The notes under the pieces were generated by a model. It saw only the letters and a program-made list of their open reading frames with translations, had not been told where the DNA came from and made no database searches. Shown piece after piece: positions 21,798 to 33,900 of a stretch of 64,000 nt of DNA. Source of the DNA: Halichondria panicea (lineage: Eukaryota > Porifera > Demospongiae > Suberitida > Halichondriidae); assembly GCF_963675165.1 (NCBI RefSeq), contig NC_087385.1:2356501-2420500 (forward strand), in the 5' to 3' direction. Every line of letters begins with the position of its first letter. The stretch's first letter is position 1. The position numbers and the translations under genes were made by a program.

Positions 21798-24700
21798 ATG
21801 CAAGCTCGTCAAGCACCAAATGAACAGCAAAAGGATTTTCCTGTTGAACCACCACCTTGTTCTAGCCCTTTCACCGCTGAATATAATGGACGTCATTACA
21901 ATTGGAGAGGAATTGGTCCAGGACAGAGGTCAATCGTCATTTCTGTGTATGACTCAAGAACTGAGCAGTGGAGCCTCTTGCCCACCACTGGACCTCCACC
22001 CCCTGGAGAGTGGGGTGGTCGCTCTGTTTGCGTAGGTCGTTACCTGTACACCTTTGGTGGTGGTGATGGGTCTTCTTGGCACAATGACATGTACAGTCTT
22101 GATCTTGAGAGACTCCATTGGACCAAAGTTCAAACCTCTGGCAGTCAGCCTATTAAAAAATTTGGTTGTGGACTTATCAGCGTTGATGAGAGAACTCTGT
22201 GCTGCTCAGGAGGACACGGTATTGGCCCCACACAACCAGGATCAACATTTACCAAAGACACACGATACACTGATGGAAGTGGATGGACAAATGAGTTCCA
22301 TCTGTTTGATGTTCAAACTGGTAAGTGTCAGTGGCGTATCCAACTATGAGATCAGGGTGCTAAAATTATTACTGTAACTTATTACTGTTTAACTGGGAGC
22401 TATTCATTAAACGGTGAGCAGCACTATGGCTATTCAGATTGAAATCTGGATCTATAGCTAGAGCTTTTGCAGAAGAGGGAGGACACAATTAACCATACAT
22501 ACTAATTTATGGCCTATTCTTTTTTGAACCGGCGATTCATCTTTTCTTGAACACGCCCACTCGCTAAGGAATGCCACATGAGTAGGCGTGTCTAACATAC
22601 GGAGTAAGAAAGGATGAATCGTTCAATTAAAATGTCATAATTAGTGCCTATAAGGTTAATTATGTCCTCCCTCCTCTGGAGCTTTTGCACGTCTAATGAT
22701 TGAGACCACACCCTAATAAAAGTTGTCATGCACAGGAAAGTGTGTGTGGCTTCCTGTACATGGGCGTTTAAACAATTTTGTTTAAAGTGTATAGTTTATT
22801 GTTTATATGAACTGATGTCTGGAGCTGTTTCGTTTCTAAAACATAGATCAGAGCGATTGCTAGTACAGTAGACCCTCGCTAATCTGGACCCTTTAAGTCC
22901 AAAATCTCGCAAATTCGGACAAAATACATGGCAAAATGAAAAGAGGAAGTTCATGTCAGAAGAATAAAAAAGATAAGATGACGACTACACTCTTGCTAAA
23001 TCAGCAATAATTTTATTATACGTGCTCTCAGTCACTGAAAAAGAGCTCACAAGACCCACTCTATATTGGAGAGAAGTTGAGATAGTAGAGTATTCTAGCT
23101 ATACCTTAACCTTCTGGCTGCCTTAAATTATATTCATTGTATATACATGCACGTGCAAAGTGCATGTTTTCGTTAATGATATTCATATAATTGCTTATAA
23201 TGACATCCGTTAATCCGATGTGTTCGGATGGAGTCTGATTCTGCTCTATATATATATATTCGAATTACCGAGGGTCTACTGTACTATAAATGAGTTATTA
23301 ATAACAACTGAGCAAACAGTAATTTGAACTGGCATCCATGAAGCTTGCTCTAACTTCATTCTGCCTCAGAAGCAGTTAGACCAGTTTCCCATGCACGAGG
23401 CTAGAAACGTGACAGCACTATATAGAACACACCTAGTGTATTTTAATACCGGTGCACTCGGATGGACTCGGCTGTGCCTCGATTGTGCAGCACGTTAACC
23501 TCAAGTCCATTCTCGACACACAATTTAACCTCTGCTATAAGTGTGTTCTAAAACACGTTCTTTGTTTGATACATTGAGGGGATGCCTGAGATATTGCAGT
23601 GCATGAATGTAGCAGCAGATCCATGCATGCAAATCAGCAATTGCATGGTTGTAGCTGTTAGCTGGATAAGTTCCTTCTGTGACCCTCATATTAAACAATT
23701 ATAGCATGCAGGGCCATGCAGGGGGCACAACAGCTAATTAACAAACCTATATGCGCTTCAATGTCCGAGAAACCGGAGTTTTATTGCTTGTGATCTGGCA
23801 TTGGAGATGGCATAAACCCCAGCTAGCTTGCCAAATCAAAGGTTTTTTAGGGTTCTATTTATAGTGAGGTGTACTGAGTAGTGATATTATTATAATTATC
23901 ACTCCTTCTTGTGCGCTACGCGCTCTCAGAAATCAGTAATCTCAGATTTTCAGTAATCCTGATGTATGTTCCCAGTGCTCGTACTTATACCCAGCAAAAG
24001 TGAAGATAACTATAATTTTTATCATCCTACATATAAAATGTGCCATCTTGACGTACCACTTTTTTGGTCACACCCCCTTTGACGTATTACTGTGTGTTGG
24101 ACCGGCCTCCTCTGGGTAGGCCTGTGCCAAATATTTCGGAATAATTTTTTGAATAATAGGCAGCCTTTTTTACAATTTGAATAATAGGCACTGTAAAAAA
24201 TAGTTTAATGATATTCATTGAGTTGCACATGCGCAGTAGCTCAGAACACGCCCACATTTTACATGATTGTTAGTCCAATCAATGTTGAAACCACATTTTT
24301 TGTGCTAAAGTTTGTTATTTCGCTGCTGAAATTAAAAAGTAATGACTTCATCCCCCATTTTTTGGTGCTATATAATTTATAGATGTTTTATTTCGCTGCT
24401 GTGTATGTGAATAATAGGTGTCATCAATTTGAATAATAGGCTGATGAAGTTGAATAATAGGCTGATCAAGTGCGAATAAATAATTTGAATAATAGGTGAA
24501 AAAATTTAAATATTTAGTACAGGCCTACCTCTGGGTAATAGCATGCTGACTTAGTTTTAGCCACACCCTATACAGTGGGAGTGTTCACACAAAAATGTTT
24601 GTTTCCAATCCCTCTTACTGTGTTCTATCTATGTTTGCACTGTATAGACTATAATTATAATAATTATGTAGAATCGATTTATCTACCGTATTACTAGAAT

Positions 24701-27700
24701 ATTTTGCAGGTGAAAACCTTTGCGAATGCATGAGCCAAATCAGCAGAAAATTTGACTCGTATTACTAGAATATTTTGCTGGTGAAAAACCTTTGCAAATG
24801 AGCCAAATCAGCAGAAAATTTGACCCTTTGCGATCTAACTATTGCGTTCTGGCAAGGATCGTATGTATTTACTACTAATTTTATTGTTGCGGATTTATCG
24901 ACCATTGCAAAGTTTAATGCTCACAAAACATTCTAGTAATACGGTATATACATTGCCATTACTTCACTTCTTGATGAAACTAGTGCCTTTGTGGGCCATG
25001 CTCAGTTGCTTAATCCAAACCCACTTCCAGGTGTCTGGTCGTCCCCTGAACTCAAAGGAGAGAGACCTCCTCCCTGTGCCTACTTCACGTTCACCAAGGT
25101 GGACAGGCACAGGGCGATCTTCTTTGGAGGGAGACAACCTGACCATAGGGTCAACAATGTCTACGTGTTCAACTTCAGTAACATGGTCAGTTGGTGAAAT
25201 AATAATCACTATAATTATACCTGTATGCATGCATGACTACATTTGCTGTATGGTTCACTACACACACGAAAGTATGACGGTATACCGTATAGCGGGTAAT
25301 TTTCGTGGGGTAAAATATTCGTTATTTTCGTGGGCAGGCTAACCTCCACGAAATTTTATCGTAGGCGTGGCTTATCTGAACGTAGGAATGCCGTGCAGCC
25401 ACGAGATTTTTACTCACGAAAACTACCGTTTCTCGAGTTGAACGAATTTTTTACCCCACGAAACTTACCCGCTATACGGTATGTGTATTCACCATGTGTA
25501 GGAGGTCACTAAAGTGGAGCCAGTACAGGGAGAGCCATGGCCAGTGGGAATGTCAGTACCTGCTGCCTGCTGTCTGAAGTACGGGGAGGACCACCCTCAA
25601 CTACTTGTGTACGGAGGAGTAGATAATGACAAAAAAGCGTTGGGGGATATGTGGATACTTAATGTTGACACTGGAAAGTGGACAGAGGTGAGTTACTCTG
25701 TAGATCGATTAGATACTGCTTAAATACCTTGAACTAAATGTTGTTTGTATGTAAACACAAGTTGCCATACACGTCACATCCCTTTTTCACCCCAGTTCAC
25801 ACCTTCTGAGTCAGTTCAACCACGGTACAACCACTCCACCACTGCCATCAGTCTGGGACCAGCACTCATTGAGGTCCTCGTGTTTGGAGGCCGTCGGGAG
25901 TGGTTGGGAGTTAGCATTGCAGAGACAACTATACTGAGATTTGGTGAGGAACTAGAAGACTACATTGCAGTACATGTAATAGTTGTATACCAACTGTTGC
26001 ACGTTTGCTGCATGGTTAGCCAGAGGAGGTATGACAGGCCCGGTGCAGCTCAAGCAATTGCCTTTGATTGAATACTATTCATCCGTCCACATTGTGTGTT
26101 ATTGCTGAGTGTAATCAGAAGCTCATTGCTTGAGCTGCACTGCGCCTGTCGTATCTCCTCTGATGGCTAGCTAGCTGCACGCGGCCTTTATTTGATTCGT
26201 ATTTACAGCTGAAGTGATCCCGTACCAGGAACAATGGAAGGGATCACTAATAGAAAGCTATTGCGGTTGTTACTTCTTTGCTAGCCCCAGAACATACCAG
26301 GAGCCAAGACACGTTACGGTACAAGTATGTCACTATCAGACCGCGTCTTAAGTGGGTGCGTAGGTGTAACTCCAGGCTTCTTTGCTGACTTTGCTGTGAT
26401 CGTAGTCCACGATGAATGTCTCATACACTGCTAAAACTCCGTTTCAAAAGTTTCGGCATGCCTCTATAGCTCCTGTTACTTGTTGCTTTATAGCCAGCAT
26501 TTATTGTATAACATTCTTTTGGCTGATACATAGATCTTTAGTATTCGTGTGAACAGCTGAGGGTTAGCACTTTAGTGCTCTATAGTTTGTTTGTCTGTTT
26601 GTTTGTGATATCTGAGTCTACTCACCTGGACGCCATAGCGCTGCGTTTACAGCATGGATAGCCTCCACACAATAAGATATTAGATGTTGATGTTAAAGCT
26701 TCATACGTTGTCGAATAAAAGTGAACAAAAGCGAACTTGCATGTTGGCTGGAAGGCTAGCTAGCTACACGCGGCCTTTATTGGGGGTAATACTTCTTCCA
26801 TATAGATTTGCAAATCAAGTGATCCGGGTTACCAGAACAACTGACGGAAATGGAAACCTAGAATTGTAGTTGTTAGCCCCAGAACATAATTATCAGGAGC
26901 CATATATTTCAGCTAAAATTGATTATGACACAAATTAACCTAGCACAGACTCTAGCAGGCAACCCCAAAAAGCTATTTTCCAAAATTGAAACATTTGACC
27001 AAACTCCACGGATCACAATCATCGTTCTGGCTCAATGACCCAATAGCTATTGCAGAAGTCTTCAACTCATATAATAACTCAACTTTTGCTACACAAAGTG
27101 ATTTTGCACTCACAAGTATATCCAATCACTACCAACACCTAGTGAACAACTCTCCCAAATCTCACTCAACACATCTGAAGTCTACCAAACTTTAGCCTCT
27201 CTAAACCCTATAAAGACGTCAGGTATTAGTAGTTTTGGCACCTCCACCGAGGCATCAGCACCCGTGATGCTTTTATATTGTTTTAGTGCTGTCACGTGAT
27301 CTCCAGCCAATTAAAAGTAGTCACTTGACCATGCTTTAACTTAATCCACACTTAAGTGTTGTGCTTTAAGTTCATGAAAAATAACAATACAGCAAATTGA
27401 GCTGTGGCTATTTACTGAAATGCAGCCACTATTCCGGCACTGTCCCAAGGGTGGCTGGATTAACGAGAGTCTACTGCATGTATAGTCGCTAAACGGGACA
27501 GTAATCCGATGCACATGCGCACTATAAATATAGACAGCCACGTGCATGGAACTCTATTTGTTTTCATGGGGGAAGACTCCAGGCTGAGCTATATACAGTG
27601 TGAGCCTATACTACAGTCACAGATATACTATGGTCTCAGTGCGTGTTAGGTGTGTGCTCTATTTGTTACACTCGATATACTTCTTCAACGTTAAATCGAG

Positions 27701-29191
27701 GCACGGGTGTCGTACAAGCTCCTCTGATGTCTGACCACGTACCACTGCCGTTTTCAAAGCTGTGTTCAAATCTCTTTTTTTTTCTCCTGCTGCTATATAG
27801 GTTCTTATGCATGTGTATATGGTACAATATATACTCTGGTTGTAAGACACTATAATATACAACCGCCGAGGGTTTCTAGTTGATTTTGTTAATCCCTTGC
27901 AGAATTGACTGGACCCTCGCCTGGAAAGTGGGCTCTCGTGGATGTTGCCTACAACGACACTAGAGGCTCCGCTCAGCGACTGGGAGAGAAGAGGATAATC
28001 AGACGAGCAACTGCTCGTGCCTCATTAGTCATGGAGACCAGCAACTACTCCTCTCAATACCGGGTGAGGGCTTTGGAACAACAGCTACTAGCATCAGAGC
28101 AGAGAGAGCAGGACACTCAACATCACTGTGAACTACTGTTGCAAGGAAAGGATCGAGAATTGGCTGCTCAAGGTCAAGAATTGACTGCAAAAGATCGAGA
28201 ATTAGCTGCTGAACGTCGAAATTTGGCTACAAAAAAACGTGAATTGATAGAGGCCAACCATCACTGTACAGATGCTGAGAGACAACTCAGAGAATCTCAA
28301 CAAACAGTCCAAGATGCCAACAGGAGAGAAGCTGACCTGTATGCTCAAATCACAGCTCTCAGGGTGGAGTTAGAAGGCAAAACAAAAGAGTTGGCAGCAC
28401 ACAACACAGAGGTGTGGAGGATTCCAGCCAGCAGAGTAAGAACCATGAGAACAATTGGTACTGGAGGGTGGGGGGAGGTGCTGGAGGGAACTGTGAAGGT
28501 GGCCGTCAAACGACTCTTTGCTGCCATTGTCAATCTACGCAATCTGGAGAGACTCCAGAGAGAAATGAGGCTCTTGGCTGAAGTACGGCATCCCAACCTG
28601 GTACAGTTCATTGGGGCAGTGTTTGACCAGTCCCCTCCTCTCATCATCACCGAGCTTTTGGACATGAATCTTCGACAAGCGTACGAGATGAATCAACTAG
28701 TACCAGGAAACCGCCTCTCGATCTTCATTGACATTGCCCAAGCTCTGGACTACTTGCACCAGCGCTACGAGCCTATCATCCATCGTGATGTGAGTGCTCC
28801 CAACGTCCTCCTCCAGCAAATGCCCAACCATCAGTGGAAGGGGAAGGTCTCTGACCTCGGATCAGCCAACTTTCTACAGCAGGCTCAGACGATGGGAGAG
28901 GGGGCCATAATCTACTCTCCTCCTGAAGTCATCCCTCAAGCTGCAGATCCATTTAATCCCCCTCTAAGGCAGTCTGTCAAGATCGATGTGTACAGCTACG
29001 GCATTGTCCTCTGTGAGGTGATCGCTAGTCGATTCCCAAGTGCTGAACATTATCGAGAGATGATTCTCCAAGTACAGAGAGAGCGACCCATTATGTGTGA
29101 GCTGATTGTCCGCTGCACTAAGAGAGACCCCAATGATCGACTCAGTATGGCACAGGTGCTCGTGGAACTGAACAAAATTGTACCTTTTTAA
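21798..29191 (+). CDS. Kelch-repeat / coiled-coil / TKL-like protein kinase, 5 exons
   Basis: Exons 21798-22320, 25031-25185, 25502-25687, 25796-25943 and 27903-29191 join in frame to 766 residues. Residues 1-337 hold about five kelch blades (YTFGGG, FFGGR, LVYGG, LVFGG). Residues 390-508 are a coiled coil with repeated KDRELAA-type heptads. Residues 512-762 are a kinase domain: glycine loop GTGGWGEV (523-530), VAVK lysine (540), catalytic HRDVSAPN (631-638), then DLG (655-657) in place of DFG, and SPPEV. The catalytic Lys and both Asp are present, so activity is likely. The sequence resembles the tyrosine-kinase-like group. The whole last module, coiled coil plus kinase, is in a single exon. 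The protein has no signal peptide or membrane segment, so it should be cytosolic. Its substrate is unknown. I recognise the architecture but no named orthologue. Confidence 0.88.
22864..23283. repeat. 420-bp pogo-like inverted-repeat element (family C)
   Basis: The left end TACAGTAGACCCTCGCTAAT mirrors the right end ATTACCGAGGGTCTACTGTA. The ends resemble pogo/Tigger-type CAGTAGACCCTCG termini with TA target duplication. No transposase is left. It lies in intron 1 of the kelch-kinase gene. A possible partial relative starts near 49661. Confidence 0.8.
24684..24946. repeat. Family B inverted-repeat element
   Basis: It begins TACCGTATTACTAGAATATT and ends ATTCTAGTAATACGGTA. An inner partial repeat of the left arm starts near 24760 (GAGCCAAATCAGCAGAAAAT appears twice). 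It ends 84 bases before exon 2 of the kelch-kinase gene. Confidence 0.75.
25283..25481. repeat. Family A miniature inverted-repeat element
   Basis: It begins TACCGTATAGCGGGTAATTT and ends in the inverted form CCCGCTATACGGTA. The arms extend through TTTCGTGGGGTAAAA. It fills most of the 316-bp intron 2 of the kelch-kinase gene and ends 20 bases before exon 3, so it must supply part of the splice-acceptor context. Confidence 0.85.
26020..26162. repeat. Family L inverted-repeat element, short copy
   Basis: The left end CAGAGGAGGTATGACAGG mirrors the right end CCTGTCGTATCTCCTCTG. The arms continue through GTGCAGCTCAAGCAA and its complement. The same ends bound elements at 37132 and 52933. It lies in intron 4 of the kelch-kinase gene. 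Confidence 0.75.
26165..26905. repeat. Diverged direct repeat pair in kelch-kinase intron 4
   Basis: The block 26165-26310 and the block 26754-26905 both start GGCTAGCTAGCT followed by CACGCGGCCTTTATT. Both also share AAGTGATCC and CCCCAGAACATA...CAGGAGCCA in the same order. The spacing between shared words has drifted. They are either an old local duplication or two copies of one dispersed element. Confidence 0.65.
26930..27370 (+). mobile_element. Decayed LINE (non-LTR retrotransposon) reverse-transcriptase fragment
   Basis: Reading across frameshifts gives, in order, short pieces typical of the region just before and at the start of a LINE reverse transcriptase: NPKKLFSKIETF, then LNDPIAIAEVFNSY, then SEVYQTLASLNP followed by a KTSG-type stretch, then traces further on. 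The order and spacing fit the family. There are several frame changes and stop codons. The call rests on motif recognition alone, and the subfamily is unclear (CR1/L2-like at best). Confidence 0.55.
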
Positions 29192-29749
29192 TAGACCAAA
29201 AAATAGATGTGTGTTAAAAAAAGTTCGATTTGCATTACGTGTTGTATTGTATCAGGAGCAGATTCCTGTTAATTTTGCATGCAGAGAAACTCAAGGAGTG
29301 AGTAATGACGATTTTTTTATACTTTTGAGAGTACACTTAATAAGCAATTATTATTTGTTCATCTGTATCTTCCATTCAACCTTTAAAACACATTCTTTTG
29401 TGCTAATGAATTTGCTACAAATCCGCCAAAATTAGTAGATCTACCCTAAAATCAGAGAAAATATGAAAACGCTAATATTACTACCCGTCTATAATAGTAA
29501 CCTTAAAATAGATATACAGACAAACAGCATGTGTATACTTGATGCAATTGGGTATATACTTTGTTTGTGTTACTGATTATAATTGTTGAGTATTATGACA
29601 AAGAATCTAGCTTGTGTATGGACCAAGTGTATTCCGGAAATCGAGTCTAAGTCCGAATTTGTCTTCCGAGCAACATTTCACAGGGGGCTTTCATCGTAGT
29701 AGCATGAGGGGTCGGTCAACCTAAGGCAGCAAGAGTTTTGCTCAGCACA

Positions 29750-30290
29750 GCCTTAGAACAAAGAGACTTTTCTTTAGTCTTGCCTTGACAATTTGCACAG
29801 CTCTTTCAGCCAATACATATGACGCAGGGTGGTATGAGGCGGTTGTGATAATTATGGTGAATACCATTGACCTTTTGGCCTTTAGGAACGCTATAACGAA
29901 CTCAAAACATAGTAAAACAATTCCTACTACAGTATCAGTCAATCCAAACTGAGAAAACTGGCCCCTCTCTACACCTTTCAATCACAGCCGTGGAGGTTGC
30001 TGTCAATGTGTGTACGGCACTTCGAGTGGGCGCCAATCACGACTATATAATACCATTAATTTTGCCTTCTACAGGGTCCGAATAGTCTGGGCTAGCTCCA
30101 TGCAGGAGTGCAAAGGAGCTTTGGTTGGTTCAGCTCTAGCTGCGAAGCCATTTGTTTTACAGTCCTCTCAATATCCTGATTGATTCTAGGCCACCACATA
30201 AATATACGAGCCAAGCTCTTCGTTTGGACAATTCCTTGGTGTCCTCATGTATCTAGTTGTCTCAGAAGACGTACAATATCATAGATCGTC
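29750..30290 (-). mobile_element. Decayed Ty3/gypsy-type integrase fragment
   Basis: On the minus strand, from high to low coordinates, the sequence shows a piece of the zinc-binding region (GIVQTKSLARIFMWWP, 30185-30240), a catalytic-core piece with GAHSK near 30020, and then YHPASYVLAERAVQIVK (29765-29815). The last matches the conserved end of gypsy integrase cores. Several stops and frameshifts interrupt it, and no long terminal repeats are seen. It is a dead, 5'- and 3'-truncated copy. Confidence 0.75.
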
Positions 30291-30401
30291 AACTCCATGA
30301 TCATTAATGAAGATGTGTATGAATGCTGTAATATACTAGTGCAGCAAGCTGAGTGGTCAGCATGAAATATACTGATGCACGTGCAAGCAACAACAAATTA
30401 A

Positions 30402-30512
30402 TACCGTACATGCAGCGGGTATATTTCGAGGGTATAAATGTTTGTGGCTGCTATTCCGCAAAAATTAAATCAGCGAAAATTTATACCCTCGAAATATACC
30501 CGCTATATGGTA
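30402..30512. repeat. Family A miniature inverted-repeat element, 111 bp
   Basis: It starts TACCGTACATGCAGCGGGTA and ends TACCCGCTATATGGTA. The arms pair TTTCGAGGGTATAAAT with its complement. It lies just beyond the 3' end of the POGLUT gene. Confidence 0.8.
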
Positions 30513-30675
30513 TACATATAATTATGGGCAAAATAATTATATCAAGCTAGTAAACACGGCGATATCGATATCTAGCTAAAATGATGACATTTGTGAGCAT
30601 TTCAAGCTGTGTCAATTCAATAGTTACTGCATTTTCGCAAATGCTGTCAGTTGTGACTTAATCAGTAGCTGAAGC

Positions 30676-30887
30676 CTATAGTTCTTCTCTTGGTATCTTG
30701 TGAATTGACGATCGAATCTAAAAGTATATATAATTATAAGAAGCTAACAACAGCAAGCGATATACTTATATACATGTACATGGCCTTACCTGCTCACAGA
30801 ATGCGGTACAGTCCCGTGGAACTTCTGGAGCAACCGGTTCCATTCCATCATGAATTTTGGGAGTGCCTACCATCAGTTGTCCATAAT

Positions 30888-30938
<51 letters not shown>

Positions 30939-33900
30939 ATAAAGGTGAAATATTGTAAGGCTTCTTCTAGAAGATCACTGCAAATGGACCACCGCACCTT
31001 GCGTGGATGGAGGTTGAGAATATTTAAAATGGCCAATACACTAGGCCTGAAATAATTATGGCTTTGGTTAGCTGGTGTACCAATCTATATATAGCACCTC
31101 AGATAACTGCATATGGCGGGTAATTAATCCCTAATTTTTGACTGTTGAACACCCACGAATCTCTGCCTATTGAAATTCGAATTTAGTCCCTCAAAAATTA
31201 CCTTAAGCAATCGGACAATATAGCAGTAGAGATGCTCAGGTAGTAAGTTCTGTCTGACAAACACGGCTGAGTTCATTGCAATCTTCCTTGCCTGATCATC
31301 ATTTTCTCTCGCCCATTCCACTCTCTCCAGTACATCACTGATGTTTCTGTGGAGGGGTATGTAATGCTCCCACGGCTCGAGCTGGTGGTAGAAGTGTTCG
31401 TAGTATGAGGAGTCCTGTTTCAACACAAGAGACCCCCCAGCGAGAAGATAGGGCAGGCGATATGCAGCAACAGTGCCATCAATGTTGATCTGATACTTGT
31501 ACTGTTATGAGGGTGTGTACAGCAAAATATCAGTGGGCTACACGCAATTTTAGTTTTTGCATAGGGTACAAAACTTATATCATTGTTTGATGCATACTGG
31601 TAATTTACTGCATGGAGACATATACATTATACGGTCAGTCATGCATATATACACCAGGGCTGCATTAATTGAGGGCCTAGGGGGGCGAAGGGGGTAATTT
31701 GCCCCCCCCCCCAGGATCTGGCAGATTCATTTGTACTGCTATAATTCTGATGACTTAGCCCCTCCTACATTTTTAAATTGCCCAATTCGCCCCCCCTGAT
31801 CCAAAATCCTGGATGCAGCCCTGTTAACATGCATATATGCCGGTAAAATAGTCTACCTTAAAGAAATCATGGAACCCCACTCTCTCAGCTTTGGGTCCGT
31901 ACACATTCTCATCGTACTGGAAAAAGAACCAAGCCGTGATGCCGACGTCAAACAACTCACTGTTTCCATGGTGATCTCTGATGAGGTCCAGACGAGCCTG
32001 GTTACTGTCCCTGCCCCTGAAGAAGACTCTTGGGTCTCTGTCCTCCCATCTGGGATGGCCGAGGGAGCGCTGGGCCGTTAGAATGGAGAGGCTGACCCTG
32101 TGGTGCATATATTCATAATGAAACGCATACGGTTTAGTATGACAATACATAGCCTCGTCCCCAGGCCGAGTTGTCTCTAAAATAACGCTAGGTAGTTAAG
32201 CAACCTAGCGTTATTGGAGACAACTCGGGCTAGAATGAGGCAAGACAATACAGAACTATAGCAAAAGGTAAGGCAATGTAGGTAGTTAAGGCTAAAATGT
32301 GGTTTTAACTATACATAATTATGACACCAGTAAGCCACCAATCATCATTAATTTTATATACGCATTAATTCTGGAACTATTCCATTACTTGAGGAGAAGT
32401 ACTTTAAGGTGCATGCATGGACATTAAAAGGAATATTTATCTCTACACTGCTGTAGGTCGCAAGTTTTATGCACAATCGTGATAACAGACTTACAGTATA
32501 CGGAAGACATGCAGACTGGCAAAGGCATAAAATACAGCTAAGATGTAACACATGTGAGAAACCTGACAGCTATATATAATACCCACTTAAATCAATATGC
32601 ATGTTATTGATTTCTTTCCACACGTCAAACCGTGGTGGTGCTGGCATGGGGACAAACCCGCACTGAGCTGCCAAAAAGACGGACAATTAATTTTGTCAAG
32701 CTATTAAATCGAGTGATGACTGGTTGTATACATGTATACGCGTGCGATAGGAAATTGTGCCATAAAATACACACCAAACACAAAATAGAGAGAAACCTGA
32801 TCATAGTGCATGATACACTAAGCAAATCAACATGTTGATAGTGGTCATATATACTCCAAACCATCCAAGGTCAACCACCTATGGTACAGGGGATAGACCA
32901 CCACACTGACCCTGCCAACCATCAATATGCTACGAGTGCAGACTTGTGTATTATGTAATCATGTGTGTTCCTTTTTGTAAGGTCACCTTTAGACCATGTG
33001 CTTCATCCTTTTGTAAAAGCGAGTGTCTTTATTTTGATCGATATAATTCAATACCGGTAAGTTTACGCTAATTTATTATTTGCAAGCAAATATTATGTAT
33101 ATAAAAGATGTGGATATATTTTAAGATCACATGCAAACCATATAGTACTCCTGCATGCATAATTACATGCTCCGCAAATATTTCATTGCAGGAAGACGTA
33201 TAGCACATAAACATGAAGTGGAGCATGATTGCTGTGGCTATTGTAGTTAGTGTACAAGTACTAGTGGCATCAGGTAATTTTCTAATCAGTCATAATTATT
33301 CTGCTACAACTTATATATTATGTACCGAAAGGTCAGCCGCCAGGACCACCAGGACTAATGGGACCTAAAGGGCAACGAGGGATTCCAGGTAGAGACGGTC
33401 GTGACGGTCAACCTGGACCAGCAGGAAGTGATGGGCAAGCTGGTACCCCAGGAAGAGATGGGAGGGATGGACTAACAGGAACACCTGGATTCAGAGGAGA
33501 GCCAGGCCCAGCCAATGGGCCACAAGGACCTAGAGGATTGCCTGGAGTGAAAGGAGAGGCCGGCCCTCGAGGATTTACTGGTGCACCGGGACCAAAAAGC
33601 GGGGGTGTTGTGTACACAAGGTGGGGTAACAGCACTTGCCCGACTGTGTCTGGAACAGAGCGCATATACAGTGGGAGAGTTGGGGGGAGTTATTACAGCC
33701 AGGGAGCAGCAGCAAACCATCTTTGCCTACCTCCAGATCCAGAATACACCTTACCTTATCGAAATGGTGTTCAAGGTCATTCGACTCTCTATGGTGCAGA
33801 ATATGACCTCCCAGTCAGAGGAACACAAGACCACAACGTTCCCTGTGCAGTCTGCCTAGCGTCTAGCAGAGCAACATATCTAATGATTCCTGCTAAGACG

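Larger units (their letters stand above)
29192..30675. other. Convergent intergenic region between kelch-kinase and POGLUT genes
   Basis: This holds the kelch-kinase 3' untranslated region, an AT-rich stretch, a decayed retroelement integrase (29750-30290), and a family A element (30402-30512). No intact gene is seen. Confidence 0.6.

Noticed and set aside
24842-25342. 166-codon open frame
   Set aside because: Runs through a family B element, an out-of-frame exon and a family A element. No protein-like composition.
30690-31055. Open frame with a Val-Cys run
   Set aside because: It is a translated GT microsatellite on the strand opposite to POGLUT exon 7.
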